Assembly: GCA_035286665.1 (NCBI GenBank)
Contig: DATECY010000132.1
Coordinates: forward strand, 1-24,475
DNA: 24,475 nt
Origin: RBG-16-68-21 sp035286665
Lineage (GTDB): Bacteria; Actinomycetota; Acidimicrobiia; Spongiisociales; UBA11373
Direction: 5' to 3'
Below the pieces are notes generated by a model. The model saw nothing but the letters and a program-made list of their open reading frames with translations, had not been told where the DNA came from and did no database searches. Made by a program: the position numbers and the translations under genes. Below, piece by piece: positions 7,615 to 14,235 of the stretch (the stretch's first letter is position 1; each line of letters begins with the position of its first letter).

Positions 7615-7811
7615 GCCTCGGGCGCAGCCACGGCGATCTCGACCCGCTGACCCCGCCGCACGGTGGCGGAGTACACCAGCTCTTCGCGTGGCCCCTCCAG
7701 GCGGCGAATCAAGCCGTAGGCCGCGATCGCCGCGCCGAGGAGCGCCAGTGTGGCGTCACCTTCCCTCACGGCTGCAAGGAGACGTCGGGTGCCCGACGAG
7801 ATGGCGTCCAT
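7599..7811 (-). CDS. Small hypothetical membrane protein
   Basis: Protein of 70 aa with a hydrophobic segment (LALLGAAIAAYGLIRRL, about 21-37) preceded by an acidic/basic helix and followed by a polar tail of about 30 residues (EELVYSATVRRGQRVEI). I do not recognise the family. The frame can be read from 7910, but the start at ATG 7811 is preferred: TACAGT lies 6 nt upstream on the minus strand, and the extension is Pro/Arg/Ser-rich and would overlap the promoter of the plus-strand peptide at 7909. It is divergent from that peptide gene and convergent with the small membrane protein ending at 7614. Confidence 0.6.
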   Translation of the reverse strand: MDAISSGTRRLLAAVREGDATLALLGAAIAAYGLIRRLEGPREELVYSATVRRGQRVEIAVAAPEAQRTR

Positions 7812-7817
7812 CCCCGA

Positions 7818-7823
7818 ACTGTA
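7818..7823 (-). promoter_or_regulatory. -10 element of a probably leaderless promoter (70-aa membrane protein)
   Basis: TACAGT on the minus strand ends 6 nt before the ATG at 7811. There is no Shine-Dalgarno in the gap. Confidence 0.45.
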
Positions 7824-7879
7824 CCGCTCCCGCCCGAGGAGTCGCTCGAACGGGCTTGCCGGGTGATGGGACCACCGAC

Positions 7880-7901
7880 CTGTCGGCGCACGTTCTAGAG
7901 T
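7880..7901 (+). promoter_or_regulatory. Promoter of the peptide-trmI operon, with a PafBC-motif-like upstream box
   Basis: The -10 element TAGAGT (7896-7901) lies 7 nt before the ATG at 7909, a leaderless layout. Upstream, TGTCGGCG (7881-7888) matches 7 of 8 positions of the mycobacterial PafBC-dependent motif TGTCRGTG. The gap to the -10 is 7 nt, against the usual 8. The -10 call is better supported than PafBC control, which is speculative. Confidence 0.4.
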
Positions 7902-7908
7902 CGGCCCC

Positions 7909-8004
7909 ATGTTCCGTCATCGCGAGACGTTCCTCAAGGCCCTCGTCGTGTTCATCGCGATCATGATGCTGTTGTCCCTCGCCCTCCCCTTCCTGATCCG
8001 GTGA
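7909..8004 (+). CDS. 31-aa single-pass membrane peptide upstream of trmI
   Basis: Very small frame of 31 codons plus stop, reading MFRHRETFLKALV, then a continuous hydrophobic stretch (about residues 11-30) ending in LIR. It has a charged, basic N terminus and one transmembrane helix. Two features argue that it is translated: TAGAGT lies 7 nt upstream of its ATG, as for other leaderless genes here, and its TGA overlaps the GTG of trmI at 8001 in the same 4-nt GTGA junction used across the window. No other promoter for trmI is visible, so the peptide would be the first cistron. I do not recognise a family. It could equally be a leader whose translation sets trmI expression. Confidence 0.6.
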   Translation: MFRHRETFLKALVVFIAIMMLLSLALPFLIR

Positions 8005-8837
8005 TCGAGACCTTCACCGACGGCGATCTCTGCCTCCTCATCGACGCCAGGGGACGCCACTACCTCGTGGACCTCCATGAGAGCGGCTCGTTCCAGTACC
8101 ACGCCGGCGTTCTCGGACACGACGAGATCATCGGCACGCCGCCCGGCACCGTGTACCGCGCCTCGGGAGGGTCGCGCCTGGTCGCAGTCCGGCCGCGACT
8201 CGTCGACTACATCCTCAAGATGCCCCGGGGTGCTCAGGTGGTCTACCCGAAAGATCTCGGGGCGCTGATCCATTGGGCCGACATAGCTCCCGGGCACGTC
8301 GTGGCGGAAGCCGGGACCGGCTCAGGCGCCCTCACGATGGCCCTCCTCCGAGCAGTCGGCCCCACCGGCTCGGTGCTCTCGGTCGAGCGGCGCCCCGATC
8401 ACCTCGCTCACGCGCGAAAGGTGATCTCGCGGTTTCTTGGGGGCATTCCCGACAACCTTCGCATGGTCGAGGGGGAGATCGAGTCCGTCTTGGGAGAACT
8501 CGAAGTCGATCGGGTGATCCTCGACCTCCCAGAACCGTGGGCCGCCGTCGGCGCCGTGGTGCGTTCACTCGCCCCCGACGGCATCCTCGCGGCGTACCTT
8601 CCGACGGTGCCCCAGGTCATGCACCTCCAAGACGAACTCAGGCGAGTGCGGCGGTTCGTCGGCGTGGAGACGATCGAGTTGCTGATACGGGAATGGCGCT
8701 TCGAGGGACGGTCGGTTCGCCCGGCGAGCCAGATGGTCGGCCACACCGGATTCCTCACGTTCGCCAGGATCACCGCCGAGGAGCTCAGCCTCGACGCCGA
8801 CGACCCCGCCGATGAGGCGGGGCCATCACTTGCGTGA
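8001..8837 (+). CDS. trmI: tRNA (adenine-58-N1)-methyltransferase TrmI
   Basis: SAM-dependent enzyme of 278 aa that forms m1A58 in the T-loop of tRNAs, acting as a homotetramer in bacteria. An N-terminal beta-rich domain (about 1-65) precedes a Rossmann methyltransferase domain. SAM motif I is EAGTGSG (103-109), the acidic residue after beta-2 is in SVERRPDH, the catalytic-region motif is DLPEPW (175-180), and the C-terminal RPASQMVGHTGFLTFAR segment is characteristic of TrmI. The GTG at 8001 is chosen because it overlaps the 31-aa peptide stop by 4 nt and the homology begins there. In Mycobacterium trmI also lies near mpa, so the position is expected. It is convergent with the ferredoxin gene, with inverted repeats at its 3' end. 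Confidence 0.93.
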   Translation: MIETFTDGDLCLLIDARGRHYLVDLHESGSFQYHAGVLGHDEIIGTPPGTVYRASGGSRLVAVRPRLVDYILKMPRGAQVVYPKDLGALIHWADIAPGHVVAEAGTGSGALTMALLRAVGPTGSVLSVERRPDHLAHARKVISRFLGGIPDNLRMVEGEIESVLGELEVDRVILDLPEPWAAVGAVVRSLAPDGILAAYLPTVPQVMHLQDELRRVRRFVGVETIELLIREWRFEGRSVRPASQMVGHTGFLTFARITAEELSLDADDPADEAGPSLA

Positions 8838-8838
8838 T
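8804..8838. terminator. Pair of hairpins between convergent trmI and ferredoxin
   Basis: CCCCGCC-gatga-GGCGGGG (8804-8822) is a perfect 7-bp stem inside the last codons of trmI. ATCAC-ttgc-GTGAT (8825-8838) spans its stop codon. Only 11 bp then remain before the ferredoxin stop. The stems could terminate both genes, but there is no T-tract, as is common in high-GC actinobacteria. Confidence 0.4.
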
Positions 8839-8849
8839 CTCGTTCTCGG

Positions 8850-9095
8850 TCACGGCTCGATGAAGATGCACTCTCCGGGGCACTCCTCGGCCGCCTCGAT
8901 CGTGATGTCCTCCTGCCCGTCGGGCACCAGCGCGAGGCCTTGGGCGCCCTGCGCGTTGCCCTTCGCAGTCGCGAAGACCGTGTCGCCCTGGCGAACATAG
9001 GCAAGTCCGTCATCGAGGAGTACGAAGACGTCGGGGGCGATCTCTTCACACAGGCCGTCACCCGTGCAGAGATCCTGGTCGATCCAAACCTTCAT
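8850..9095 (-). CDS. Small ferredoxin, single Fe-S cluster
   Basis: Electron carrier of 81 aa. The N-terminal cluster motif is C10-x2-D13-x2-C16, and the distal ligand is Cys72 in ECPGEC, with a further Cys76. With Asp in the second ligand position it resembles the [3Fe-4S] or Asp-ligated [4Fe-4S] ferredoxins of actinobacteria and Pyrococcus; the rest is acidic, as usual. The start at ATG 9095 (MKVWIDQDLC) is placed by homology; the frame continues upstream through the complement of mpa, which is a shadow. TACACT at 9131-9136 on the minus strand could be its -10, giving a leader of about 30 nt with GGAG before the start. It is divergent from mpa. Redox partners are not evident in the window. 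Confidence 0.88.
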   Translation of the reverse strand: MKVWIDQDLCTGDGLCEEIAPDVFVLLDDGLAYVRQGDTVFATAKGNAQGAQGLALVPDGQEDITIEAAEECPGECIFIEP

Positions 9096-9130
9096 GATGC
9101 TGTGCTCCGGTATCTCGAGCGTCCGGGGAG

Positions 9131-9136
9131 AGTGTA
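9131..9136 (-). promoter_or_regulatory. Candidate -10 element of the ferredoxin promoter
   Basis: TACACT on the minus strand, 35 nt before the ATG at 9095. GGAG (about 9105-9108 on the minus strand) could serve as its ribosome binding site. No clear -35 is visible. Confidence 0.3.
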
Positions 9137-9193
9137 ACGGGAGGGTGTCCGCGCTCAAGCTCATCGGTCTTCGACCCATCCGCGAGCTGGTCG

Positions 9194-9199
9194 TATACT
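9194..9199 (+). promoter_or_regulatory. -10 element of the mpa-dop-pup-prcB-prcA operon
   Basis: TATACT in a TCG context. Transcription would start near 9206, at the foot of the leader hairpin, and give a 5' UTR of about 80 nt. TTCGAC at 9170-9175 is a weak -35 candidate at 18-nt spacing. Confidence 0.5.
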
Positions 9200-9204
9200 C
9201 GCCG

Positions 9205-9228
9205 CAGGACCGGGGAAGCCCGGTCCTG
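9205..9228 (+). promoter_or_regulatory. 10-bp perfect hairpin at the 5' end of the mpa leader
   Basis: CAGGACCGGG and CCCGGTCCTG are exactly complementary around a GAAG loop. The hairpin begins about 6 nt after the -10 hexamer, so it would form at the extreme 5' end of the operon mRNA. That position suggests mRNA protection or a control structure. It could instead stop read-through from trmI, but no T-tract follows. Confidence 0.55.
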
Positions 9229-9242
9229 GTTCGTTGAAGTGT

Positions 9243-9268
9243 CCGGACCAAGTGCCCGGACCAGGTGC
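9243..9268 (+). repeat. Tandem 13-bp direct repeat in the mpa leader
   Basis: CCGGACCAAGTGC (9243-9255) is followed immediately by CCGGACCAGGTGC (9256-9268), 12 of 13 bases identical. Both copies carry GGACC, also found in the 5' arm of the hairpin, so each could pair with the GGTCC of the 3' arm (9222-9226). The repeat ends 5 bp before the GAGGA ribosome binding site. Confidence 0.6.
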
Positions 9269-9284
9269 AACCGAGGATGGGGCC

Positions 9285-10997
9285 ATGATCGAACCGACGC
9301 TCGATGAACTCCGCAGCACCATCAAGATGCTCGAGGAGGAGATCGCCATCCTCCGCAGGCGCCTCCAAGATGCCCCCCGTCGCGTCCGGGTGCTCGAGGA
9401 GCGGCTCTTGGAGGCCAAGGGGCGCATCACCCAGGCCGTGTCCCAGAACGAGAAGCTTTCGGTGGCGCTCGAAGAGACTCGCGATCAACTCGCCATCCTC
9501 CGCGAAGAGGTCGAGAAGCTCACCGCGCCACCGAACCAGTTCGGGGTCGTGCACGGGCTCAACGTCGACGGAACGATCGACGTGATCATCGGTGGCCGCA
9601 AGCTCAGGGTGAACGTGGAGCCCACGATCGAGGTGAAGGCGCTCGAGCTCGGCCAAGAGGTCCTGCTCAACGAGGCCATGAACGTCATCGACGTCCGGTC
9701 GTTCGAGCCCACCGGGGAGGTCGTCACCGTCAAGGAGTTGCTCGACGACCACCGACTGATCGTGCTCGGTCGGGCCGATGAAGAGCGGGTCGTGGAGCTC
9801 GCCGGCCCGATGAGCGACGCCTTCCTTCGGGTGGGTGACCATGTGCGCCTCGATTCCCGCACCGGGCTGGTCCACGAGCGCCTCGTCCGGCCCGAAGTCG
9901 AGGAGCTCGTCCTCGAAGAGGTCCCCGACGTGTCCTACGAGGACATCGGGGGCCTCACCGAACAGATCGCCTCGATTCGCGATGCCGTCGAACTCCCGTA
10001 CCTGCACAAGGACCTCTTCGAGCATTACGGGCTCGCCGCACCCAAGGGGATCCTCCTCTACGGCCCTCCGGGATGCGGCAAGACGCTGATCGCCAAAGCG
10101 GTGGCGAACTCCCTCGCCGGCGCGGTGGCGGCGAAGACGGGACAGACCGATGCTCGTTCGTACTTCCTGAACATCAAGGGGCCCGAGCTGCTCAACAAGT
10201 ACGTCGGCGAGACCGAACGCCAGATCCGGCTCATCTTCGCCCGTGCCAAGGAGAAGTCGGACGAGGGCGTGCCGGTGATCGTGTTCTTCGACGAAATGGA
10301 CTCCCTCTTCCGTACCAGAGGGAGCGGCATCTCATCCGACGTCGAGTCGACCATCGTGCCCCAGCTGCTCTCTGAGCTCGACGGCGTCGAGGGGCTCAAG
10401 AACGTCATCGTGATAGGCGCGTCCAACCGGGAAGACCTCATCGATCCGGCCATCCTGCGCCCGGGGCGGCTCGACGTGAAGATCAAGATCGAGCGCCCCT
10501 CCGACCAGGCAGCCCGCCAGATCTTCGGCATCTACCTCGGAGACGGCCTGCCTCTCGACCCGGAGGAGCTTGCCCGATTCGGGGACCGTCAAACCATGAT
10601 CACCCGGATGATCGACCAGGTCGTGGCCGACATGTACTCGACCGGCGACGCCAACAGATTCCTCGAGGTGACGTACGCCAACGGGGACAAGGAGGTCCTC
10701 TACTTCAAGGATTTCTCCTCCGGTGCCATGATCGAGAACGTCGTGCGGAGGGCCAAGAAGGAAGCCATCAAGCGGGAAATCGCCTCGGGAGTGCGCGGTG
10801 TTCGGGTCCAGGACCTCCTCGACGCGACCAAGCAGGAGTTCCGCGAGCACGAGGACTTGCCGAACACGACCAATCCCGACGACTGGGCCCGGATCTCCGG
10901 GAAGAAGGGTGAGCGCATCGTCTACGTGAGGACGCTCATCGATGGTGACGGCGACGGCCGCAGCATCGAGGCGATCACCACCGGCCAATACCTGTGA
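9285..10997 (+). CDS. mpa: Proteasome-associated AAA+ ATPase Mpa/ARC
   Basis: Hexameric unfoldase of 570 aa that recognises pupylated proteins and feeds them into the 20S core. Order: N-terminal coiled coil (about 1-80) that binds Pup; OB-fold interdomain (about 85-200); AAA+ domain with Walker A GPPGCGKT (260-267), pore-loop segment KYVGET (305-310), Walker B VFFDEMD (333-339) and RPGR with arginine fingers (392-395). It ends in GQYL (567-570), the tail that docks on the PrcA ring. ATG 9285 is preferred over the open upstream frame because GAGGA lies 7 nt before it and the family begins with this coiled coil. It is first in an operon in which each junction overlaps. All functional motifs are intact. 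Also called arc. Confidence 0.97.
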   Translation: MIEPTLDELRSTIKMLEEEIAILRRRLQDAPRRVRVLEERLLEAKGRITQAVSQNEKLSVALEETRDQLAILREEVEKLTAPPNQFGVVHGLNVDGTIDVIIGGRKLRVNVEPTIEVKALELGQEVLLNEAMNVIDVRSFEPTGEVVTVKELLDDHRLIVLGRADEERVVELAGPMSDAFLRVGDHVRLDSRTGLVHERLVRPEVEELVLEEVPDVSYEDIGGLTEQIASIRDAVELPYLHKDLFEHYGLAAPKGILLYGPPGCGKTLIAKAVANSLAGAVAAKTGQTDARSYFLNIKGPELLNKYVGETERQIRLIFARAKEKSDEGVPVIVFFDEMDSLFRTRGSGISSDVESTIVPQLLSELDGVEGLKNVIVIGASNREDLIDPAILRPGRLDVKIKIERPSDQAARQIFGIYLGDGLPLDPEELARFGDRQTMITRMIDQVVADMYSTGDANRFLEVTYANGDKEVLYFKDFSSGAMIENVVRRAKKEAIKREIASGVRGVRVQDLLDATKQEFREHEDLPNTTNPDDWARISGKKGERIVYVRTLIDGDGDGRSIEAITTGQYL

Positions 10998-12520
10998 CCG
11001 AAGTCCACAAGGTCGTCGGCACCGAGACGGAATTCGGCGTCACGATCCGCAACCAGCCGGACTTCAATCCGGTGCTCGCCTCGAGCCTCGTCATCAACTC
11101 GTACGCCGGGATGTCGACGCGTATCCAATGGTCATTCGACGAGGAGTCGCCCGGTCGCGACGCCCGGGGGCTCGGGTACGACCCGGCACCGACGGGGGAG
11201 TTCGAGAGCGGCCTCGTCAACGTCGTCTTGACCAACGGCGCTCGTCTCTATGTGGACCATGCCCACCCCGAGTACTCGTCGCCGGAGTGTTTCGACGCCC
11301 TCGAAGCCGCGCTCTACGACAAAGCCGGTGAGGTGATCTTGGAGCGTGCGGCCGCGTCGGCAAACCGGACGCTCCCCGAGGGACAGCGGCTCTTCATCCA
11401 CAAGAACAACAGCGACGGCAAGGGCAACTCGTACGGGGCACACGAGAACTACCTGGTGTCGAGGAGTGTCCCGTTCGGCGACCTGGTGCGCCACCTCACC
11501 GCCTTCTTCGCTTCCCGCCAGATCTTCACCGGATCGGGGAAGATCGGCTCCGAGAACGGCCGGCCCGACGTCGGCTACCAGATCACCCAGCGCGCAGATT
11601 TCTTCGAAGAAGAGGTGGGCCTCGAGACGACGCTGAAGCGCCCCATCATCAACACCCGTGACGAGCCCCACGCCGATCCCGGCCTGTACCGCCGGCTCCA
11701 CGTGATCATCGGCGACGCCAACCTCAGCGAGGTGCAGACCTTTCTCAAGGTGGGCACGACCGCCCTACTCCTCGCAGCACTCGAGGCCGGCAACCTCGGG
11801 GACCCCATCACCCTCTCCAGACCGGTGGAAGCCGTCTGGAAGATCAGTCACGATCCGACCCTGCGCCACGCCGTCGAACTCGTCGATGGAACGACCGCCA
11901 CGGCCCTCGATCTGCAATGGCAGTACCTCGACTGGGTGTCCAAGCATGCTGCGGTGCACGGCGTCTCCACCGTCGAGAGCAGCGTCATCGAGAGCTGGGA
12001 GGAGATCCTCACCGATCTGGAGCGGTCCCCGGCGAGCACCGCCGACCGCCTCGACTGGACCGCGAAACTGTCGCTGCTCGACGGGTATCGGGATCGTGAC
12101 CAGCTCGGATGGGCTGCGCCGAAGCTCCGTCTCGCCGGGCTGCAGTACCACGACGTCGACCGGACGAGGAGCCTCTATCGCCGGCTTGTCGATGCTGGTC
12201 GGATGCGCACACTGTTCACGGAGGAGCAGGTGATCCGGGCAACGACGGCGCCGCCCGAGCGGACCAGAGCATGGTTTCGGGGGGCGTGCATCGAGCGCTA
12301 CGGGGCGGCCATCGTGGCCGCCAACTGGGACTCACTCATCTTCGACGTCGGCGAAGACGCTCTCAAGCGGGTGCCTATGATGGAACCTCTTCGCGGTGGC
12401 AAGGATCGCGTCGCCGCCTTGCTCGAGCGGTCGCCGACACCCGCCGATCTCATCCGAGCACTCGCAGGTGAAGAGGGAGGTGAGCATGGCCGAACAGGAA
12501 CGCAAGCAGACCCGTCGTGA
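10994..12520 (+). CDS. dop: Pup deamidase/depupylase Dop
   Basis: Enzyme of 508 aa of the carboxylate-amine ligase-like family. It converts the C-terminal Gln of Pup to Glu and can remove Pup from substrates. N-terminal nucleotide/metal motif GTETEFG (9-15); a Dop-loop-like insert around SFDEESPGRDARG (47-59), present in Dop and absent from PafA; nucleophile Asp88 in LYVDHAHPEYSSPE with metal-binding Glu93; and HKNNSDGKGNSYGAHENYL further on. The loop and the longer chain identify it as Dop rather than a second PafA. GTG 10994 overlaps the mpa stop by 4 nt. Its 3' end overlaps the start of pup by 35 nt. Because Pup here ends in Gln, Dop is required for the pathway. Confidence 0.96.
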   Translation: MTEVHKVVGTETEFGVTIRNQPDFNPVLASSLVINSYAGMSTRIQWSFDEESPGRDARGLGYDPAPTGEFESGLVNVVLTNGARLYVDHAHPEYSSPECFDALEAALYDKAGEVILERAAASANRTLPEGQRLFIHKNNSDGKGNSYGAHENYLVSRSVPFGDLVRHLTAFFASRQIFTGSGKIGSENGRPDVGYQITQRADFFEEEVGLETTLKRPIINTRDEPHADPGLYRRLHVIIGDANLSEVQTFLKVGTTALLLAALEAGNLGDPITLSRPVEAVWKISHDPTLRHAVELVDGTTATALDLQWQYLDWVSKHAAVHGVSTVESSVIESWEEILTDLERSPASTADRLDWTAKLSLLDGYRDRDQLGWAAPKLRLAGLQYHDVDRTRSLYRRLVDAGRMRTLFTEEQVIRATTAPPERTRAWFRGACIERYGAAIVAANWDSLIFDVGEDALKRVPMMEPLRGGKDRVAALLERSPTPADLIRALAGEEGGEHGRTGTQADPS

Positions 12521-12680
12521 CGACTCTGGACGCAAGGTCGAGGCCGACCAGCCCGTCTCCAGTGAGGTGGGCGAAGAGCTGACCGAGAAGATCGACGATC
12601 TCCTCGACGAGATCGACACCGTCTTGGAGGAGAACGCCGAGGAGTTCGTCAAGAACTACGTCCAAAAGGGCGGGCAGTGA
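12486..12680 (+). CDS. pup: Prokaryotic ubiquitin-like protein Pup
   Basis: Protein modifier of 64 aa. It has the typical polar, disordered N terminus (AEQERKQTRRDD), a C-terminal half that becomes helical on Mpa binding (EELTEKIDDLLDEIDTVLEENAEEFVKNYV), and the terminal QKGGQ. The last Gln must be deamidated by Dop before PafA joins the resulting Glu to substrate lysines. Lys at the QK position is conserved. The ATG at 12486 has a strong GGGAGGTGA ribosome binding site (from about 12476) and is the only sensible start, although it lies 35 nt inside dop. The stop overlaps the GTG of prcB (GTGA). Confidence 0.97.
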   Translation: MAEQERKQTRRDDSGRKVEADQPVSSEVGEELTEKIDDLLDEIDTVLEENAEEFVKNYVQKGGQ

Positions 12681-13474
12681 CGCCGACGCCACGAGACGGG
12701 CTTCCTCTCGAGGCCGGCACCCCGGCCGCGTCGTTCACCGAGCTGCTCCGGTCACGGGGCATCGGGCCAAGCTGGGACATGACGCGCGCCGCGGGAGATG
12801 CTCTCGAGCCGCCCGAGGGCACCACGGTCCTGGCGCTCCGCTACGCCCATGGCGTGGTGATGGCGGGCGATCGGCGGGCGGTCACCGGCAACATCATCGC
12901 CCACCGCAACGTCCAAAAGGTGTACCCGGCGGATGCGTTCTCCGCCGTCGCCATTTCGGGAACGGCGGGGGTCGCCATCGAACTCGTCAAGCTCTTCCAG
13001 ACCGAGCTCGAGCACTACGAGAAGATCGAAGGCCGTCGCCTCAGCCTTGCCGGCAAGGCCAACCACCTCGCCGCGATGGTGCGCCGCCAGTTGCCGATGG
13101 CATTCCAGGGGCTTGTCGTGATTCCCCTGTTCTGCGGCTTCGACGGGGTCGCCGGGGAGGGTCGTCTCTACTCATACGACGTCGTCGGAGGGTCGTACGA
13201 GGAGACCGACTACGCGACCACCGGTTCGGGCGGCCGCGATGCCCGCCTTTACATCCGCACCCAGTACTCACCCGACATGAACGAAGACGCCGCAGTCGAC
13301 CTCGCGGTGGCGGCCCTCGTCGCTGCCGCCGAAGAGGACACCGCCACCGGAGGCCCCGATCTCAAGAGAGAGATCTACCCGAACGTCGTCACGGTGTCGT
13401 CGATGGGGTTCAGGGAGATCGATGACGACCGCATCGCCGTTGCCGCTCGCACTGCGATGGGAGGCGATGCATGA
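12677..13474 (+). CDS. prcB: Proteasome beta subunit PrcB
   Basis: Catalytic 20S subunit, 265 aa as a precursor. A 48-residue propeptide ends EPPEG and is followed by the mature N terminus TTVLALRY. Counting from Thr49 as residue 1, Asp17 and Lys33 of the catalytic triad fall at Asp65 (MAGDRRA) and Lys81 (NVQKVYP), so the active site is complete. The fold segments AISGTAGVAIEL, GFDGV and SYDVVGGSYE are typical. The GTG at 12677 overlaps the pup stop by 4 nt. The propeptide is a little shorter than the 57 residues known in M. tuberculosis. It acts with PrcA as the beta rings of the core. Confidence 0.97.
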   Translation: MTPTPRDGLPLEAGTPAASFTELLRSRGIGPSWDMTRAAGDALEPPEGTTVLALRYAHGVVMAGDRRAVTGNIIAHRNVQKVYPADAFSAVAISGTAGVAIELVKLFQTELEHYEKIEGRRLSLAGKANHLAAMVRRQLPMAFQGLVVIPLFCGFDGVAGEGRLYSYDVVGGSYEETDYATTGSGGRDARLYIRTQYSPDMNEDAAVDLAVAALVAAAEEDTATGGPDLKREIYPNVVTVSSMGFREIDDDRIAVAARTAMGGDA

Positions 13475-14169
13475 CCCTCCCGTTCTACGTCCCGCCCGAG
13501 CAGCTCATGAAGGACCGGGCCGAATATGCCCGCAAAGGCATCGCCCGCGGAAAGTCGCTGGTCGCCGTCGAGTACGCCGACGGGGTGCTGATCCTGGGTG
13601 AGAACCCCAGCGGCGCCCTGCAGAAGATCTCCGAGGTCTACGACCGGATCGCCTTTGCCGGCGTCGGCAAGTACACCGAGTTCGAGCAACTTCGGGTCGG
13701 GGGGATTCGGCGAGCCGACCTCACCGGGTATGCCTATTCGCGTTCGGACGTGACGGCGAGAAGCCTGGCCAACGCCTACGCACAGACCCTCGGCCACGTG
13801 TTCACCCAGGACGTGAAGCCGTTCGAGGTGGAGGTCATGGTGGTGGAGGTGGGTGATACCACCGAGGGAAACCACATCTTCCGGATCACCTACGACGGGG
13901 TGCTCTACCACGACAGCCGGATCTCGGCCATCGGCGGTTCGGCCGAAGACCTGGTGTCTCATCTCACGGCGGCATTCAGCCCCGACGCCCCTTTGGCCAC
14001 GGCCATCGGATGGGCGAAGGCGGCGTGCTTGTCCGTGACCGACGGCAACGGTCAGGCCGGTTGGGAGGGGGCGGTGGTCGATCGAACACTGGGCAGGCGG
14101 TCATTCCGAAGGCTCGCCGTCCACGAGTTGGCCGGCGAAGGCCCTGCCACCCAGAGCGCACGCTCGTAG
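13471..14169 (+). CDS. prcA: Proteasome alpha subunit PrcA
   Basis: Structural 20S subunit of 232 aa forming the outer, gated rings and the docking site for the Mpa GQYL tail. The N terminus MTLPFYVPPEQLMKDRAEYARKGIARGKS is the bacterial alpha-subunit gate and H0 helix. Later segments IAFAGVGKYTEFEQLR and ISAIGGSAEDL are typical, and there is no N-terminal catalytic Thr, as expected. The ATG at 13471 overlaps the prcB stop (ATGA). It is the last gene of the coupled operon; an inverted repeat 2 bp after the stop may terminate it. The variable C-terminal tail is slightly shorter than in M. tuberculosis. Confidence 0.97.
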   Translation: MTLPFYVPPEQLMKDRAEYARKGIARGKSLVAVEYADGVLILGENPSGALQKISEVYDRIAFAGVGKYTEFEQLRVGGIRRADLTGYAYSRSDVTARSLANAYAQTLGHVFTQDVKPFEVEVMVVEVGDTTEGNHIFRITYDGVLYHDSRISAIGGSAEDLVSHLTAAFSPDAPLATAIGWAKAACLSVTDGNGQAGWEGAVVDRTLGRRSFRRLAVHELAGEGPATQSARS

Positions 14170-14170
14170 G

Positions 14171-14196
14171 TCGCCGGTCTCCCCACGTGCCGGCGA
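14171..14196. terminator. Inverted repeat after prcA, candidate bidirectional terminator
   Basis: TCGCCGG and CCGGCGA are perfect 7-bp arms around a 12-nt loop, starting 2 bp after the prcA stop in the 66-bp gap to the convergent DUF2007-like gene. There is no T-tract. Confidence 0.45.
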
Positions 14197-14235
14197 GTGT
14201 CGACGCGTGAGCCCGGGGTGAGCCGAGGAGCGCTC

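Noticed and set aside
9205..9228. Leader hairpin read as a Rho-independent terminator of trmI
   Set aside because: The convergent ferredoxin gene lies between, no T-tract follows, and the hairpin begins right after a good -10 element. The leader interpretation fits better, though termination cannot be excluded.
9096..10025. Minus-strand extension of the ferredoxin frame through mpa
   Set aside because: It is the reverse complement of mpa, rich in Glu/Asp/Leu from complementary codons, with no ferredoxin homology before MKVWIDQ.
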